From positions 1 through 64,000 of the forward strand of contig NZ_JAGHMH010000005.1 of assembly GCF_017741935.1 (NCBI RefSeq): DNA of 64,000 bases. The letters are read 5' to 3'. This DNA is from Rhizobium sp. 16-449-1b (GTDB taxonomy: Bacteria; Pseudomonadota; Alphaproteobacteria; Rhizobiales; Rhizobiaceae). The stretch's first letter is position 1. Every line of letters starts with the position of its first letter. Under the pieces are notes generated by a model. The model had not been told where the DNA came from and did not search any database. It worked only from the letters and a program-made list of their open reading frames with translations. Below are positions 1 to 8,105 of this stretch, piece after piece. The position numbers and the translations under genes were made by a program.

Positions 1-2040
1 TTGCGACATTATGCATCGGCGGCGGAATGGGCGTCGCCATGGGCTTCGAAGCATGTTAATGGCCTGCTTTATATCGTGTCGGGGTTGAGCTCCGGGGATA
101 GCGCGCAGGGTGATGCCCTGGTGGGCGTAGTCCATCAGGCGCTTGAAGGTCATGGCCGGAAGCGTGCCGCCGGTCATCTTGTTGGTCGAGGTATAGTCGT
201 CGTTGCCGAACCACACGGCGGTGGTGAAATTGCCGGTGAAGCCGATGAACCAGGCGTCGCGATAGGCCTGCGTCGTGCCGGTCTTGCCCGCCGTCAGGAT
301 GCCGTTGTCGAGGGCTGCGCGCCTTGCTGTGCCGACATAGGGCACGCGCGACAGCATCTGGTTCATGTAGGCGTCGGCCTGCTCGGAGAGCACCCGCTTG
401 GCCGGCGGCTCGTCCTTGTCGAAATCGTAGAGAACGTCGCCGCCGTAGTCGAGGATCTGGGTGATGCCATGGCGCCGCGACTGGTAGCCGCCGGCCGGGA
501 AGACCGCATAGGCGGTCGCCTGGTCCATGACGGTGACCTCGGAGGTGCCGATCGGGATCGTCACGTCGTTTCGAACAGGCGATTCCACGCCGAGATTGGT
601 GGCCATGGCCCGGATGGGGGCGATGCCGAACTTCTCCTTGGCGAGGCGGACGGGAATGGTGTTGATCGACTGCGCCACCGCGGTCGCGATCGTGATCCGG
701 CCGGCATAGCGGTTTTCGTAATTGTGCGGGCTCCAGTTGCCCCAGGAGATCGGCGCGTCGACGACGATGCTGTCGGGCGTCATGCCGTTCTCCATGGCCA
801 CCGAATAGGTGTAGACCTTGAAGGACGAGCCCGGCTGGCGCAGCGCCTTGGTGGCGCGGTTGAACTGGCTCTCGCCATAGTCGCGCCCGCCCACCATGGC
901 GCGCACGGCGCCGCCGTTTTCGATCATCACCATCGCGCCCTGCTTGGCGTGATAGCTCTCGCCATACTCACGCAGCGACGTTTCCATCGAATCCTCGGCC
1001 GCGTGCTGCAGGCCCATGTCGACGGTGGTGCGCACGATCAGCGAATGCTGGTGGAAGCGCGGCGATAGCCGCATGGTCTCATCGAAGGCCCAGTCGAGGA
1101 AGAAATCGGGCGATTCCACCTGGTTGCGGTCGACGACGGTGGCCGGGCTGCGGCGTGCGGCGATCACCTGGCCTTCGGTCATCATGCCGCTCTGCACGAG
1201 ATTGGTCAGAACCTCGTTGGCGCGGCCGCGCGCGGCCGGCAGGTTGACGTGCGGGGCATATTTCGCCGGTGCCTTGAAGAGGCCGGCGAGCATGGCGGAT
1301 TCGGCCAGATTCACATCGGTGATGTTCTTGCCGAAATAGAACTGCGCCGCCGCCGCCGCCCCGAACGTGCCGCCGCCCATATAGGCGCGGTCGAGATAGG
1401 TGGAGAGGATTTCCTTCTTCGACAGATTGGCTTCGAGCCAGAGCGCCAGGAAGGCCTCGGTGATCTTGCGGTCGATCGAGCGCTCGTTGGAGAGGAACAG
1501 GTTCTTGGCAAGCTGCTGCGTCAGCGTCGAGCCGCCCTGAACGACGCCGCCGGCCTGCGCGTTGGTGACGATGGCGCGGAAGAGGCCGATGACGTCGATG
1601 CCGAAGTGGCTGAAAAAGCGGCGGTCTTCGGTCGCCAACACCGACTTGATCAGGCTGTCGGGCAGCTCGTCGATCGGCACCGAATTCTGGTGGATGACGC
1701 CGCGATGGCCGATGACATTGCCGTAGCGGTCGAGAAAGGTCACGGCATAATCGCCGCGATTGCGCCAATCTTCCTTGGTAGCTTCAAAGGCGGGCTGGGC
1801 TAGGGCAAGCATCAAGACGGCGCCGACCGAACCCCATGTCAGGCCTTCGCCGGCAAGTTCGAACACGACGCGCTTCCAGCCGCGAACGCGGAAGCGGCGG
1901 AAGAAGATGGTGATGTCTTCCCAGATTTCGGCGGAGCGGAAACCGGCGTTCCAGATGGTGGAATCGATCCAGGAATCGATCTTCAGCAGCAAGTGGCGTT
2001 TCTTGCGCGGCTGCTTTTCTGGATTGTCCGGATCCGTCAC
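1..2040 (-). CDS. Class A penicillin-binding protein (1A type), 3' end outside window
   Basis: Bifunctional peptidoglycan synthase: glycan polymerisation plus DD-transpeptidation at the periplasmic face of the inner membrane. About 680 residues are visible. A charged cytoplasmic N-terminus is followed by a membrane segment near residues 55-77. The glycosyltransferase domain shows EDRRFF with catalytic Glu138 and GGSTLTQQLAKN. The transpeptidase domain has SSFK (Ser405), SIN and KTG (586-588). The GTG start at 2040 is the only option, because an in-frame TAA lies two codons upstream. The last 20 or so visible residues are Arg-rich and unlike the acidic tails I expect of such proteins, so the true C-terminus cannot be judged. 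It stands alone, divergent from the cysteine-cluster gene. Confidence 0.93.
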   Translation of the reverse strand, partial: MTDPDNPEKQPRKKRHLLLKIDSWIDSTIWNAGFRSAEIWEDITIFFRRFRVRGWKRVVFELAGEGLTWGSVGAVLMLALAQPAFEATKEDWRNRGDYAVTFLDRYGNVIGHRGVIHQNSVPIDELPDSLIKSVLATEDRRFFSHFGIDVIGLFRAIVTNAQAGGVVQGGSTLTQQLAKNLFLSNERSIDRKITEAFLALWLEANLSKKEILSTYLDRAYMGGGTFGAAAAAQFYFGKNITDVNLAESAMLAGLFKAPAKYAPHVNLPAARGRANEVLTNLVQSGMMTEGQVIAARRSPATVVDRNQVESPDFFLDWAFDETMRLSPRFHQHSLIVRTTVDMGLQHAAEDSMETSLREYGESYHAKQGAMVMIENGGAVRAMVGGRDYGESQFNRATKALRQPGSSFKVYTYSVAMENGMTPDSIVVDAPISWGNWSPHNYENRYAGRITIATAVAQSINTIPVRLAKEKFGIAPIRAMATNLGVESPVRNDVTIPIGTSEVTVMDQATAYAVFPAGGYQSRRHGITQILDYGGDVLYDFDKDEPPAKRVLSEQADAYMNQMLSRVPYVGTARRAALDNGILTAGKTGTTQAYRDAWFIGFTGNFTTAVWFGNDDYTSTNKMTGGTLPAMTFKRLMDYAHQGITLRAIPGAQPRHDIKQAINMLRSPWRRPFRRRCIMSQ

Positions 2041-2222
2041 GTCTTATATTCCCGCCCGATCAGTCAGTTCGACGTCTGATAGACTGAAGTCGAACTATGG
2101 CAAATCTGCCGCTCGCATCCGGGGTAACCGGCGCAGGGTGAATCTTTGGTTGATTTGCCACCGAAGAACAAGAGAAATGGAAAGCACTCACGCGATTTTG
2201 CGGGTGCTGTTGCAAGAACGGA

Positions 2223-2717
2223 ATGATGGAAGAGCAACCCTTCTGGAAGCAAAAGACGCTGAACGAGATGACCAATGCCGAGTGGGAAAGCATCTGCGAC
2301 GGCTGCGGTCTCTGTTGTCTCAACAAGCTCGAGGAGTGGGATAGCGGCGATATCTACTTCACCTCGATCCGCTGCAAGCTGCTGGACAGCGAGAGCTGTC
2401 AGTGTTCCAGCTACCCCAATCGCTGGGATTTCGTGCCCGATTGCGTGCAACTGACCAAGCAGAATGTCGACGAGATCCCCTGGCTGCCGCCGACCTGCGG
2501 CTACCGGCTGCTGAACGAGGGGCGCGATCTCTACTGGTGGCATCCGCTGGTCTCCGGCGACCCGGAGACTGTGCATCTCGCCGGCATTTCGGCGCGCGGC
2601 CGGACCATCGACGAGACGGGCATCGACGTCGACAATTACGAGGACTATGTCGTCGACTGGCCGCTGACGGTGGGCGACGATGCGCCGAAGACGCCGGATG
2701 AGGTTGGCAATCGCTGA
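2223..2717 (+). CDS. YcgN/YkgJ-type CxxCxxCC cysteine-cluster protein
   Basis: Small cytosolic protein of 164 residues, with the signature CDGCGLCC at residues 25-32 and further cysteines near 51, 59 and 61 plus one in PTCGYRLL. This pattern and length match the UPF0260/YcgN family, thought to bind a metal or iron-sulfur centre; the cellular role is not known. Two adjacent ATG codons (2223 and 2226) are possible starts, and no strong ribosome site separates them. It is transcribed away from the penicillin-binding protein. The 180 bases between them hold no other gene I can support. Confidence 0.85.
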   Translation: MMEEQPFWKQKTLNEMTNAEWESICDGCGLCCLNKLEEWDSGDIYFTSIRCKLLDSESCQCSSYPNRWDFVPDCVQLTKQNVDEIPWLPPTCGYRLLNEGRDLYWWHPLVSGDPETVHLAGISARGRTIDETGIDVDNYEDYVVDWPLTVGDDAPKTPDEVGNR

Positions 2718-2738
2718 GTGGATTCTGGCTGAATCGAC

Positions 2739-3083
2739 TTATGGGGAAGGGATGACAACAAATTGTCTTTGCAGGGTTTTCGGCGCGGCGTTCTGCCAGG
2801 AGCGGCGCACCAGATCCTGCACCAGCGCGTCGCTCGCCAGCTGAAAGAACAGCCGCGTCGAGCCGCGCAATCCCCAGCCGCCGGGAACCGCGATCGTCTC
2901 CTTCGGCGAGACCGCCAGCGTCATGTGCTGCTGCTCCGGCGTCAGCCTGACGACGCAGTAATCCTGCTCCGGCATGGTGAGAAAAATCCTCGTCCGCACG
3001 CGAAAATCGCGTGTGCCGTGATGCGCGCTCTCGACCGCCTCGGGCAGGCTGAGCGCGAAGGATGCAAGCTCTTCGCGGGTCAT
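2739..3083 (-). CDS. MmcQ/YjbR family protein
   Basis: A 114-residue protein matching the MmcQ/YjbR (DUF419) fold, which resembles CyaY and has been annotated as DNA-binding-like. Supporting text includes the N-terminal LALSLPEAVE-like helix (here FALSLPEAVES), the HHGTRDFRV strand and the conserved GWGLRGSTRL stretch. Its length is usual for the family. It is convergent with the cysteine-cluster gene, the two stop codons being about 20 bases apart. An AT-rich spacer of about 50 bases separates its start from the HD-GYP gene. The biochemical role of the family is unclear. Confidence 0.8.
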   Translation of the reverse strand: MTREELASFALSLPEAVESAHHGTRDFRVRTRIFLTMPEQDYCVVRLTPEQQHMTLAVSPKETIAVPGGWGLRGSTRLFFQLASDALVQDLVRRSWQNAAPKTLQRQFVVIPSP

Positions 3084-3131
3084 GATCTTTATTTTAGCAC
3101 AATAGAATATTGTCAGACCAATCAGAAAAAC

Positions 3132-4514
3132 TCACGCAGCCGCGCGCTGGTCTTCCCCGGCGCCGTCCGGCCGCTCCAGCTCGGCCCTCGCAAGCGCCCG
3201 CTGCAGCGCCTCGATGCAGATGGGGTCATGCGCCTGGCCGGCACCTTCCCAGAGGATAGACAGCGCCTTGGAGATCGGCAGGGCGGCGCGATAGGGGCGG
3301 TCGGCGGTAAGCGCGTCGAACACGTCGGCGGTCGAGACGATCCTCACTTCCATCGGGATTTCATCAGCCATCAATCCACGCGGATAGCCCTTGCCATCCA
3401 GCCGCTCGTGATGAGCGCCGCCGATGCGGGCGAGATCGGAGAAGGCGCCGATATGGGAGAGGATCATCTCCGAGAACTCGGCATGGCGCTTCATCTGGCC
3501 CCATTCCTCGTCGTCGAGCTTGCCCGGCTTGTCGAGCACGCTGTTGCTGACACCGAGCTTGCCGATATCGTGAAGCAGGGCGGCGCGGCGCAACAGCCGG
3601 CGGCCCTTTTCGTCGATCCCCATCTCCTCGGCGATCAGGTCGGTAAACAGCGCCACGCGGTCGCTATGGCCTGACGTATAGGGGCTCTTGGCGTCGATGA
3701 CGCGGGCGAAAGCGGCAGCAATATCATCGAGATAATCGTCATCGGCCATGATCGCCTGCTGGCCGGGTTCGCTGTCGAGCACGATGGCCTCCAGCGCCTC
3801 GGATCGCAGCGTCTGCCAGAACGCGTCGCGGCCGGCGATGCGGATGAAGGCAGCGGCAAGCGCAGGGTCGAACCAGCTGCCGGCCCGTTTGCCGATCTCG
3901 GCGATGGCGGCCTGCGGCCCGGCGCTCATCTGGAAGATATCGGCCACCTGCGACAAGAGCGCGATGCGCGAATAGAGCGGGATGTCCTCGCCTGATATGC
4001 CCAGCGGCTTGCCGCCGCCGTTCCAGTGTTCGTCGAGGCTCAGCACGCCGTTGGCGACGCCTTCCGAGAAGCGCATCTGTCTGGCGATTTCGGCGCCGCG
4101 CTGGCAGCGGGTCTGGATCAGGTCGGTGGCGATGCGCCCGCCATTCTGCAGGATGTTGACAATCCCGCGAAAGCGCTCGGCAAGACCGGCCTGCATGCCG
4201 GTATGCGAAAGCACGAAGCGCAGCACCTGGCTGAGGCTGCCATCGACCAGCTTGAAGTCACGCTTGAAGGAGAGATCGTCGGCCATGTAGAGCTCGCAGA
4301 TCCGCGCCGCATTGCTGCTGCAGCCGAGATCCTTGAGGAGCAGCGTGTAATAGAGCTCCTGCAGCGCCTCATCCGCCATGCCGATCTCGCGGCCGATATG
4401 GGTGCCGATATAGCAGGCGCGGATGCAATGGCCGGGCGGCTGGCCCTCCGTGAGGTCGAGCGCCTTGCTCAACGCCTCGATGATGTCAGCTAGTCGTATC
4501 TGGATGGCCTGCAT
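3132..4514 (-). CDS. HD-GYP domain protein (probable cyclic-di-GMP phosphodiesterase)
   Basis: A 460-residue soluble protein. The C-terminal half is a complete HD-GYP domain: HDIGKLG with His315-Asp316, then HHERLDGKGYPRG with GYP at 376-378. This is the known signature of enzymes that hydrolyse cyclic-di-GMP. The N-terminal half looks like a second, degenerate HD-type fold (GHCIRACYIGTHIG, then LLLKDLGCSSNAARI), as in two-domain HD-GYP proteins. No membrane segment or receiver domain is seen, so its input signal is unknown. It is transcribed divergently from the GTA-like cluster, with a 318-base intergenic region between them. Confidence 0.88.
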   Translation of the reverse strand: MQAIQIRLADIIEALSKALDLTEGQPPGHCIRACYIGTHIGREIGMADEALQELYYTLLLKDLGCSSNAARICELYMADDLSFKRDFKLVDGSLSQVLRFVLSHTGMQAGLAERFRGIVNILQNGGRIATDLIQTRCQRGAEIARQMRFSEGVANGVLSLDEHWNGGGKPLGISGEDIPLYSRIALLSQVADIFQMSAGPQAAIAEIGKRAGSWFDPALAAAFIRIAGRDAFWQTLRSEALEAIVLDSEPGQQAIMADDDYLDDIAAAFARVIDAKSPYTSGHSDRVALFTDLIAEEMGIDEKGRRLLRRAALLHDIGKLGVSNSVLDKPGKLDDEEWGQMKRHAEFSEMILSHIGAFSDLARIGGAHHERLDGKGYPRGLMADEIPMEVRIVSTADVFDALTADRPYRAALPISKALSILWEGAGQAHDPICIEALQRALARAELERPDGAGEDQRAAA

Positions 4515-4653
4515 GTCGATCGCCCCTTGCTGCGATCCGTTCTAGCCGTGGCTTTCTTGAGGATTCATTGAAATAACAGGAGAAAGACAAGAAAACCCAT
4601 ATTTATCAATAGATTAGACATAGATAAATTGCAATCTGACGGGACGTTGCAGG

Positions 4654-4711
4654 AGGATTTTCCGATAATAGGAAAATAATCCTTGACGGCGTAACGGTGC
4701 TTTGATAGGGT
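4654..4711 (+). promoter_or_regulatory. Candidate operator and promoter ahead of the GTA-like cluster
   Basis: The 318-base gap 4515-4832 holds no gene. Within it, ATTTTCC (4657-4663) and GGAAAAT (4671-4677) form an inverted repeat around a 7-base spacer, extended by AGG/CCT flanks to 4654-4683. It abuts a sigma-70-like promoter with TTGACG (4683-4688), a 17-base spacer and TAGGGT (4706-4711). The start of g1 lies 120 bases downstream. The palindrome touching the -35 box suggests a repressor or activator site; this is inference. Confidence 0.35.
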
Positions 4712-4832
4712 TATGGCATAGTCGGAAAGTTGCGGGCAGGGCGCGGCGAGGGGTATGGCCTCCTGGCTGATCGATCATTGCCGCCGGCACTGCCGCTTCT
4801 CCACGCAACGCCTGTTGCCACGGGATGTCCCC

Positions 4833-5249
4833 ATGACCGATATCGACGATTTCGCGCCGGAGCTGTTTGGCCTCTGGCCGGCTCACCATGCTCTCCAATA
4901 CCAGGCTTATGAAAACGATCCCGCGCAGGAGATGGACGCGGACAGGGCAAAGGCGGTGGCCGAGGCCTGTATGCTTGAGACCAAGTCCGCAGCATCGCCG
5001 ACCGAAGAGCTGCGGGTGCTCTTGAACGAGATGACGGCCGAGATGCGCGAGCAGTTTTCGGCCTTTCGTGACCTGCGCAAGGCGGCCGAGCAGGCGGCCT
5101 CCAGCGGTGGCGACGATGCCGCCGCCAAACTTGCCCGCGCCGATTTGAAGGCCGCGACCGATGCCATGTCGCTGATCGTCCGCACGCTGGAGAAGATCGA
5201 CCAGCTGCAGCGCCAGTTCGCCCGCGACTGCGAGCAGGCGGCCGAGTAA
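4833..5249 (+). CDS. GTA gene 1 (g1), probable small-terminase position, apparently truncated
   Basis: A 138-residue helical, Ala/Glu-rich protein directly upstream of the large terminase, the position that codes for the small terminase subunit in the Rhodobacter GTA. I recognise no sequence motif; the assignment rests on position and on the coiled helical character (for example EMTAEMREQFSAFRDL). The chosen ATG at 4833 starts a typical acidic N-terminus (MTDIDDF); an upstream in-frame ATG at 4755 would add unlikely sequence. The TAA at 5247 is followed by 56 more coding-like codons in the same frame, so the gene may have been cut by a nonsense mutation. Confidence 0.7.
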   Translation: MTDIDDFAPELFGLWPAHHALQYQAYENDPAQEMDADRAKAVAEACMLETKSAASPTEELRVLLNEMTAEMREQFSAFRDLRKAAEQAASSGGDDAAAKLARADLKAATDAMSLIVRTLEKIDQLQRQFARDCEQAAE

Positions 5250-5420
5250 AGCGAAGCGGCGAGGGGGCTCGACCATGTCAAAGCGAAATTCCTCGCGCGC
5301 ATCGAAGAGCGCGCCGAAGCCCGCGCCCGACAATTGCTGGCCGAATGGCAGCGAGACGGCGCTCCCCCAATCACTGACGACGGACCAGCGCTTGCCAGCC
5401 GCGAAGCCGAACCGGGTTGA
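5250..5420 (+). pseudogene. In-frame continuation of g1 beyond its TAA stop (possible relict C-terminus)
   Basis: After TAA at 5247-5249 the same frame stays open for 56 codons to TGA at 5418. The translation is strongly helical and protein-like: it includes KFLARIEERAEARARQLL and ends in a proline-rich acidic tail. This resembles the C-terminus of a coiled terminase-small-subunit type protein more than random sequence. It overlaps the first 49 codons of the longest terminase reading frame, which look less protein-like. Read as a possible nonsense truncation of g1; a sequencing error or stop readthrough are alternatives. Confidence 0.4.
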
Positions 5421-7032
5421 GCGGCGCGTCGCGGACGCCACTACGGGTAAGGTCGCTGGCGCCTTGCTGGACTACAGTCATAAAATGGATGCGATCGTGG
5501 CGAAACGGGCTGATGACCGCGCGGTAATCTTGGACGCCGTTGCGCGTGGCGCCGCGTTGGCCGGGGCGATGTCGCAGCCGGATAGCGGGACGGTCGCGGC
5601 GGCGGTTTCCAGTGAGGCGCCGGTGGTTGACGCTGTGACGAGCAGTGTGCCCCGGTCCGCCAACGCCAACTTCCGTGCTGGCGCTGATGCCAACGCCAAT
5701 GTCGATGGTGGTGCCGATAACGGCGCTGGCGCCGATGCAGACCGGCCCGATCTCTCGCCGGCCGACATGCTCGATCTTCCCGCCGAGGACCTCGCGGAAC
5801 GGCTGGGGCTTTGGCCGTCGCTCGGCAATCTCTGGGCCTTCACCGGCCGCGATGAACAGCAGCCGCCGCCGGGAGACTGGCGCACATGGCTGATCATGGG
5901 CGGGCGCGGATCGGGCAAGACGCGGGCGGGGGCCGAATGGGTGCATGCGATTGCCAGCGCCGGACGCTCCTCGGATCTGCGCATTGCGCTGATTGCCGAA
6001 ACGCTGGGCGATGCCCGCGAGGTGATGATTGACGGCATCTCGGGCATCATGCGGATCGCCCGCAGCCGCCGTCCCGAATTCGAGATCTCCCGCCGCCGGC
6101 TGGTCTGGCCGAACGGCGCGGTGGCGCAGATATTCTCGTCGGAAGATCCCGAAAGCCTGCGTGGCCCGCAGTTTCATTTCGCCTGGAGCGATGAGCTCGC
6201 CAAATGGAAGCATGGGCAGGAGACCTGGGACATGCTGCAGTTCGGCCTGAGATTGGGTGCCGCGCCGCGCCAGCTGGTGACGACGACGCCGCGCCCGGTG
6301 CCGCTTCTGAAGGCGCTGATATCGGACCCGACGACGCTGACGACGCGTATCAGCACCCGCGCCAATGCCCAAAACCTGGCGCCCGGCTTCATCGATGCGC
6401 TGGCCAACCGCTATGGCGGCACGCGGCTGGGGCGGCAGGAGCTGGATGGCGAGCTGATCGAGGATCGCGAGGATGCGCTCTGGCGCCGAGAGATGTTCGA
6501 TGCCCTGACGATCCGCCTTGCCGGCGATCTCCGCCGTATCGTCGTGGCCGTCGATCCGCCGGCGGCGGCGGGGGTGAATTCCTGCTGCGGCATCGTCGTT
6601 GCCGGGCTGGATGCGAGCGGCCGCGCGGTGGTTTTGGCCGATTGCTCGGTGGAGGGCGCGAGCCCGGCGGGCTGGGCGGGTGCGGTGGCGAAAGCCTATC
6701 GCCGCTTCGCCGCCGACCGCGTGGTCGCCGAGATCAACCAGGGCGGCGATATGGTGACCGCGATGCTGAAAAGCATCGACGAGACGCTGCCGGTGACGAC
6801 GGTGCGCGCCACGCGCGGCAAATTCCTGCGCGCCGAACCGGTCGCGGCACTCTACGAGCAGGGGCGTGTCGCCCATGCCGGCCGCTTCATGGCGCTGGAA
6901 GATCAGATGTGTGATTTCGGCCCGGACGGATTGTCCTCAGGCCGCTCGCCGGACCGGCTGGATGCTCTGGTCTGGGCGCTGACGGCGTTGATGCTCGAAG
7001 GGGGAGGAGAGCCGCGTGTGCGGGGTATTTGA
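5275..7032 (+). CDS. GTA g2: large terminase subunit (TerL)
   Basis: Packaging ATPase and nuclease that drives DNA into the prohead. From the longest start the Walker A loop GGRGSGKT lies at 209-216. A Walker B-like WSDEL follows near residue 306, then the RNase-H-like nuclease domain opens with VAVDPP near 427. The conserved region begins around residue 165 (LPAEDLAERLGLW). The ATG at 5275 has a GAGGGGG ribosome site, but the first 50 residues overlap the possible g1 remnant. Residues 115-155 are low-complexity Ala/Asn/Asp/Gly sequence. The real start may therefore be 5485, 5569 or 5767. The end and identity are firm. Confidence 0.88.
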   Translation: MSKRNSSRASKSAPKPAPDNCWPNGSETALPQSLTTDQRLPAAKPNRVERRVADATTGKVAGALLDYSHKMDAIVAKRADDRAVILDAVARGAALAGAMSQPDSGTVAAAVSSEAPVVDAVTSSVPRSANANFRAGADANANVDGGADNGAGADADRPDLSPADMLDLPAEDLAERLGLWPSLGNLWAFTGRDEQQPPPGDWRTWLIMGGRGSGKTRAGAEWVHAIASAGRSSDLRIALIAETLGDAREVMIDGISGIMRIARSRRPEFEISRRRLVWPNGAVAQIFSSEDPESLRGPQFHFAWSDELAKWKHGQETWDMLQFGLRLGAAPRQLVTTTPRPVPLLKALISDPTTLTTRISTRANAQNLAPGFIDALANRYGGTRLGRQELDGELIEDREDALWRREMFDALTIRLAGDLRRIVVAVDPPAAAGVNSCCGIVVAGLDASGRAVVLADCSVEGASPAGWAGAVAKAYRRFAADRVVAEINQGGDMVTAMLKSIDETLPVTTVRATRGKFLRAEPVAALYEQGRVAHAGRFMALEDQMCDFGPDGLSSGRSPDRLDALVWALTALMLEGGGEPRVRGI

Positions 7033-7076
7033 AGCCTTGAGGGCATATTGGCCACTGCCGGAGGGGCAGGCCGTGA

Positions 7077-7095
7077 GGGGGTGTTTGACACCCCC
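7077..7095. terminator. Perfect hairpin between terminase and a convergent small gene
   Basis: GGGGGTGT and ACACCCCC form a perfect 8-base stem around a 3-base loop. It sits between the terminase stop (7032) and the end of the leftward small gene (7108). It lacks a clear T-run on either side, so it may be a weak bidirectional terminator or an RNA end-stabiliser. Confidence 0.4.
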
Positions 7096-7107
7096 AGGCA
7101 CTTGCGC

Positions 7108-7239
7108 TTAACGCTGCTGTTGCTGCGTCGCCGGGCGTTGCGCCTGCGGCACGGGGCGAACCTGACGCCACTCGCTTTCGAGTTGGTCCGTTACATGCTG
7201 GGGAATGATCGGCTGATTGCTGTGAACGGGCTGCGTCAT
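7108..7239 (-). CDS. Small uncharacterised protein (43 aa), antisense to the GTA cluster
   Basis: Short Gln/Pro-rich protein beginning MTQPVHSNQP and ending in a run of glutamines before a terminal Arg, with an acidic central helix DQLESEWRQVRP. I do not recognise it. The ATG at 7239 is preceded by a textbook GGAGGA four bases upstream (rc of 7244-7249). This decides for it over the longer in-frame ATG at 7290, which has no ribosome site. It points against the surrounding phage-like genes and converges on the terminase, so it is probably a cargo gene rather than a particle component. Confidence 0.55.
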   Translation of the reverse strand: MTQPVHSNQPIIPQHVTDQLESEWRQVRPVPQAQRPATQQQQR

Positions 7240-7310
7240 GCGGTCCTCCGAAGACGAATTGAATGATGGATCATCACTGCCATGCGCCAAACGGTCTGTA
7301 AATCATGGCT

Positions 7311-7350
7311 TTAAACACTTTAAACGATTAAATTAAATTTAATCGATTAA
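7311..7350. promoter_or_regulatory. TTAA-rich palindromic region upstream of the endolysin (CtrA-like site)
   Basis: Six TTAA tetramers start at 7311, 7320, 7328, 7333, 7339 and 7347. The pair at 7328 and 7339 has the TTAA-N7-TTAA spacing of CtrA sites. Positions 7325-7345 form a perfect 21-base palindrome (10-base arms, one central base), overlapped by a second, TTAATCGATTAA (7339-7350). It lies 39 bases before the endolysin ATG in GC-rich surroundings. Confidence 0.45.
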
Positions 7351-7388
7351 GGCCAGGACGTCCTCATCAGCTTTTAGGATTACACGCT

Positions 7389-8075
7389 ATGGTTATCCAC
7401 ATCGACAGGCGGTTTTTCTTCGACACGGTGCGCGAGGCACTGTTCAAGGGCACGCTTTCGGGCCCGCAGGTCGAGGGCATGACGGCGATTCTGAATTTCT
7501 GGGAAGAGCGGATGCCCGATGCCGATCCGCGCTGGCTGGCCTATATCCTGGCGACTGCCTTTCACGAGACGGCTTACACCATGCAGCCCGTGCGCGAGAC
7601 GCTGGCGACGACCGATGCTCGCGCCGTCGAGATCCTGGAAAATGCATTCGCCAGCGGCAAGCTCTCCTGGGTGAAGACGCCCTATTGGCGGCCCGACGAG
7701 GACGGCAAAAGCTGGCTCGGCCGCGGCCTGGTGCAGCTCACCCACAAGCGGAACTACGAGGCGATGAGCGTTCTCACCGGCATCGATCTCGTCGCCGAGC
7801 CGGACCGGGCGATGGAGATGGGGCCGGCGGTATCGATCCTGATCGAGGGCATGGTTCAGGGGAGCTTCTCCAAGCACAAGCTCGCCGACCATCTGAACGC
7901 GACGAATGACGACTGGATCAACGCCCGCCGCATCGTCAACGGCACCGATCGCGCCGAGAAACTGGCGGGCTACGGCAAGACCTTTCTGGCCGCCATAAGG
8001 CCCGAGCAGCCGACGGGGTGGTTCGCCCGGTTGAAGCAATGGGTCTGCCGTGGTATCGCCCGGCTTATCGGTTAA
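7389..8075 (+). CDS. Phage-type endolysin of the GH19 (chitinase-like) lysozyme fold
   Basis: Peptidoglycan-cleaving enzyme, 228 residues, probably used for cell lysis. The catalytic region is visible as AFHETAYTM with Glu60, followed by the conserved GRGLVQLTHKRNY substrate-cleft motif and a later NGTDRAEKL. These are shared by class I chitinase-like endolysins of alphaproteobacterial phages. No signal peptide is present, so release needs a holin; a holin-like gene is at 24001. Its place between terminase and portal differs from Rhodobacter, where endolysin and holin lie outside the GTA cluster. A TTAA-rich palindromic region stands directly upstream, suggesting its own control. Confidence 0.85.
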   Translation: MVIHIDRRFFFDTVREALFKGTLSGPQVEGMTAILNFWEERMPDADPRWLAYILATAFHETAYTMQPVRETLATTDARAVEILENAFASGKLSWVKTPYWRPDEDGKSWLGRGLVQLTHKRNYEAMSVLTGIDLVAEPDRAMEMGPAVSILIEGMVQGSFSKHKLADHLNATNDDWINARRIVNGTDRAEKLAGYGKTFLAAIRPEQPTGWFARLKQWVCRGIARLIG

Positions 8076-8105
8076 AGCGATCCATCAGACATACAGGAGT
8101 TCCGC

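Noticed and set aside
1-1068. 355-codon plus-strand frame at the left edge
   Set aside because: Opposite strand of the penicillin-binding protein gene, whose transpeptidase motifs SSFK, SIN and KTG are intact.
5371-6876. 501-codon minus-strand frame opposite the terminase
   Set aside because: Arg/His-rich antisense translation; terminase motifs are on the plus strand.
7048-7266. 72-codon plus-strand frame after the terminase
   Set aside because: It runs through the terminator-like hairpin and is opposite the small gene at 7108-7239, which has a far better ribosome site.
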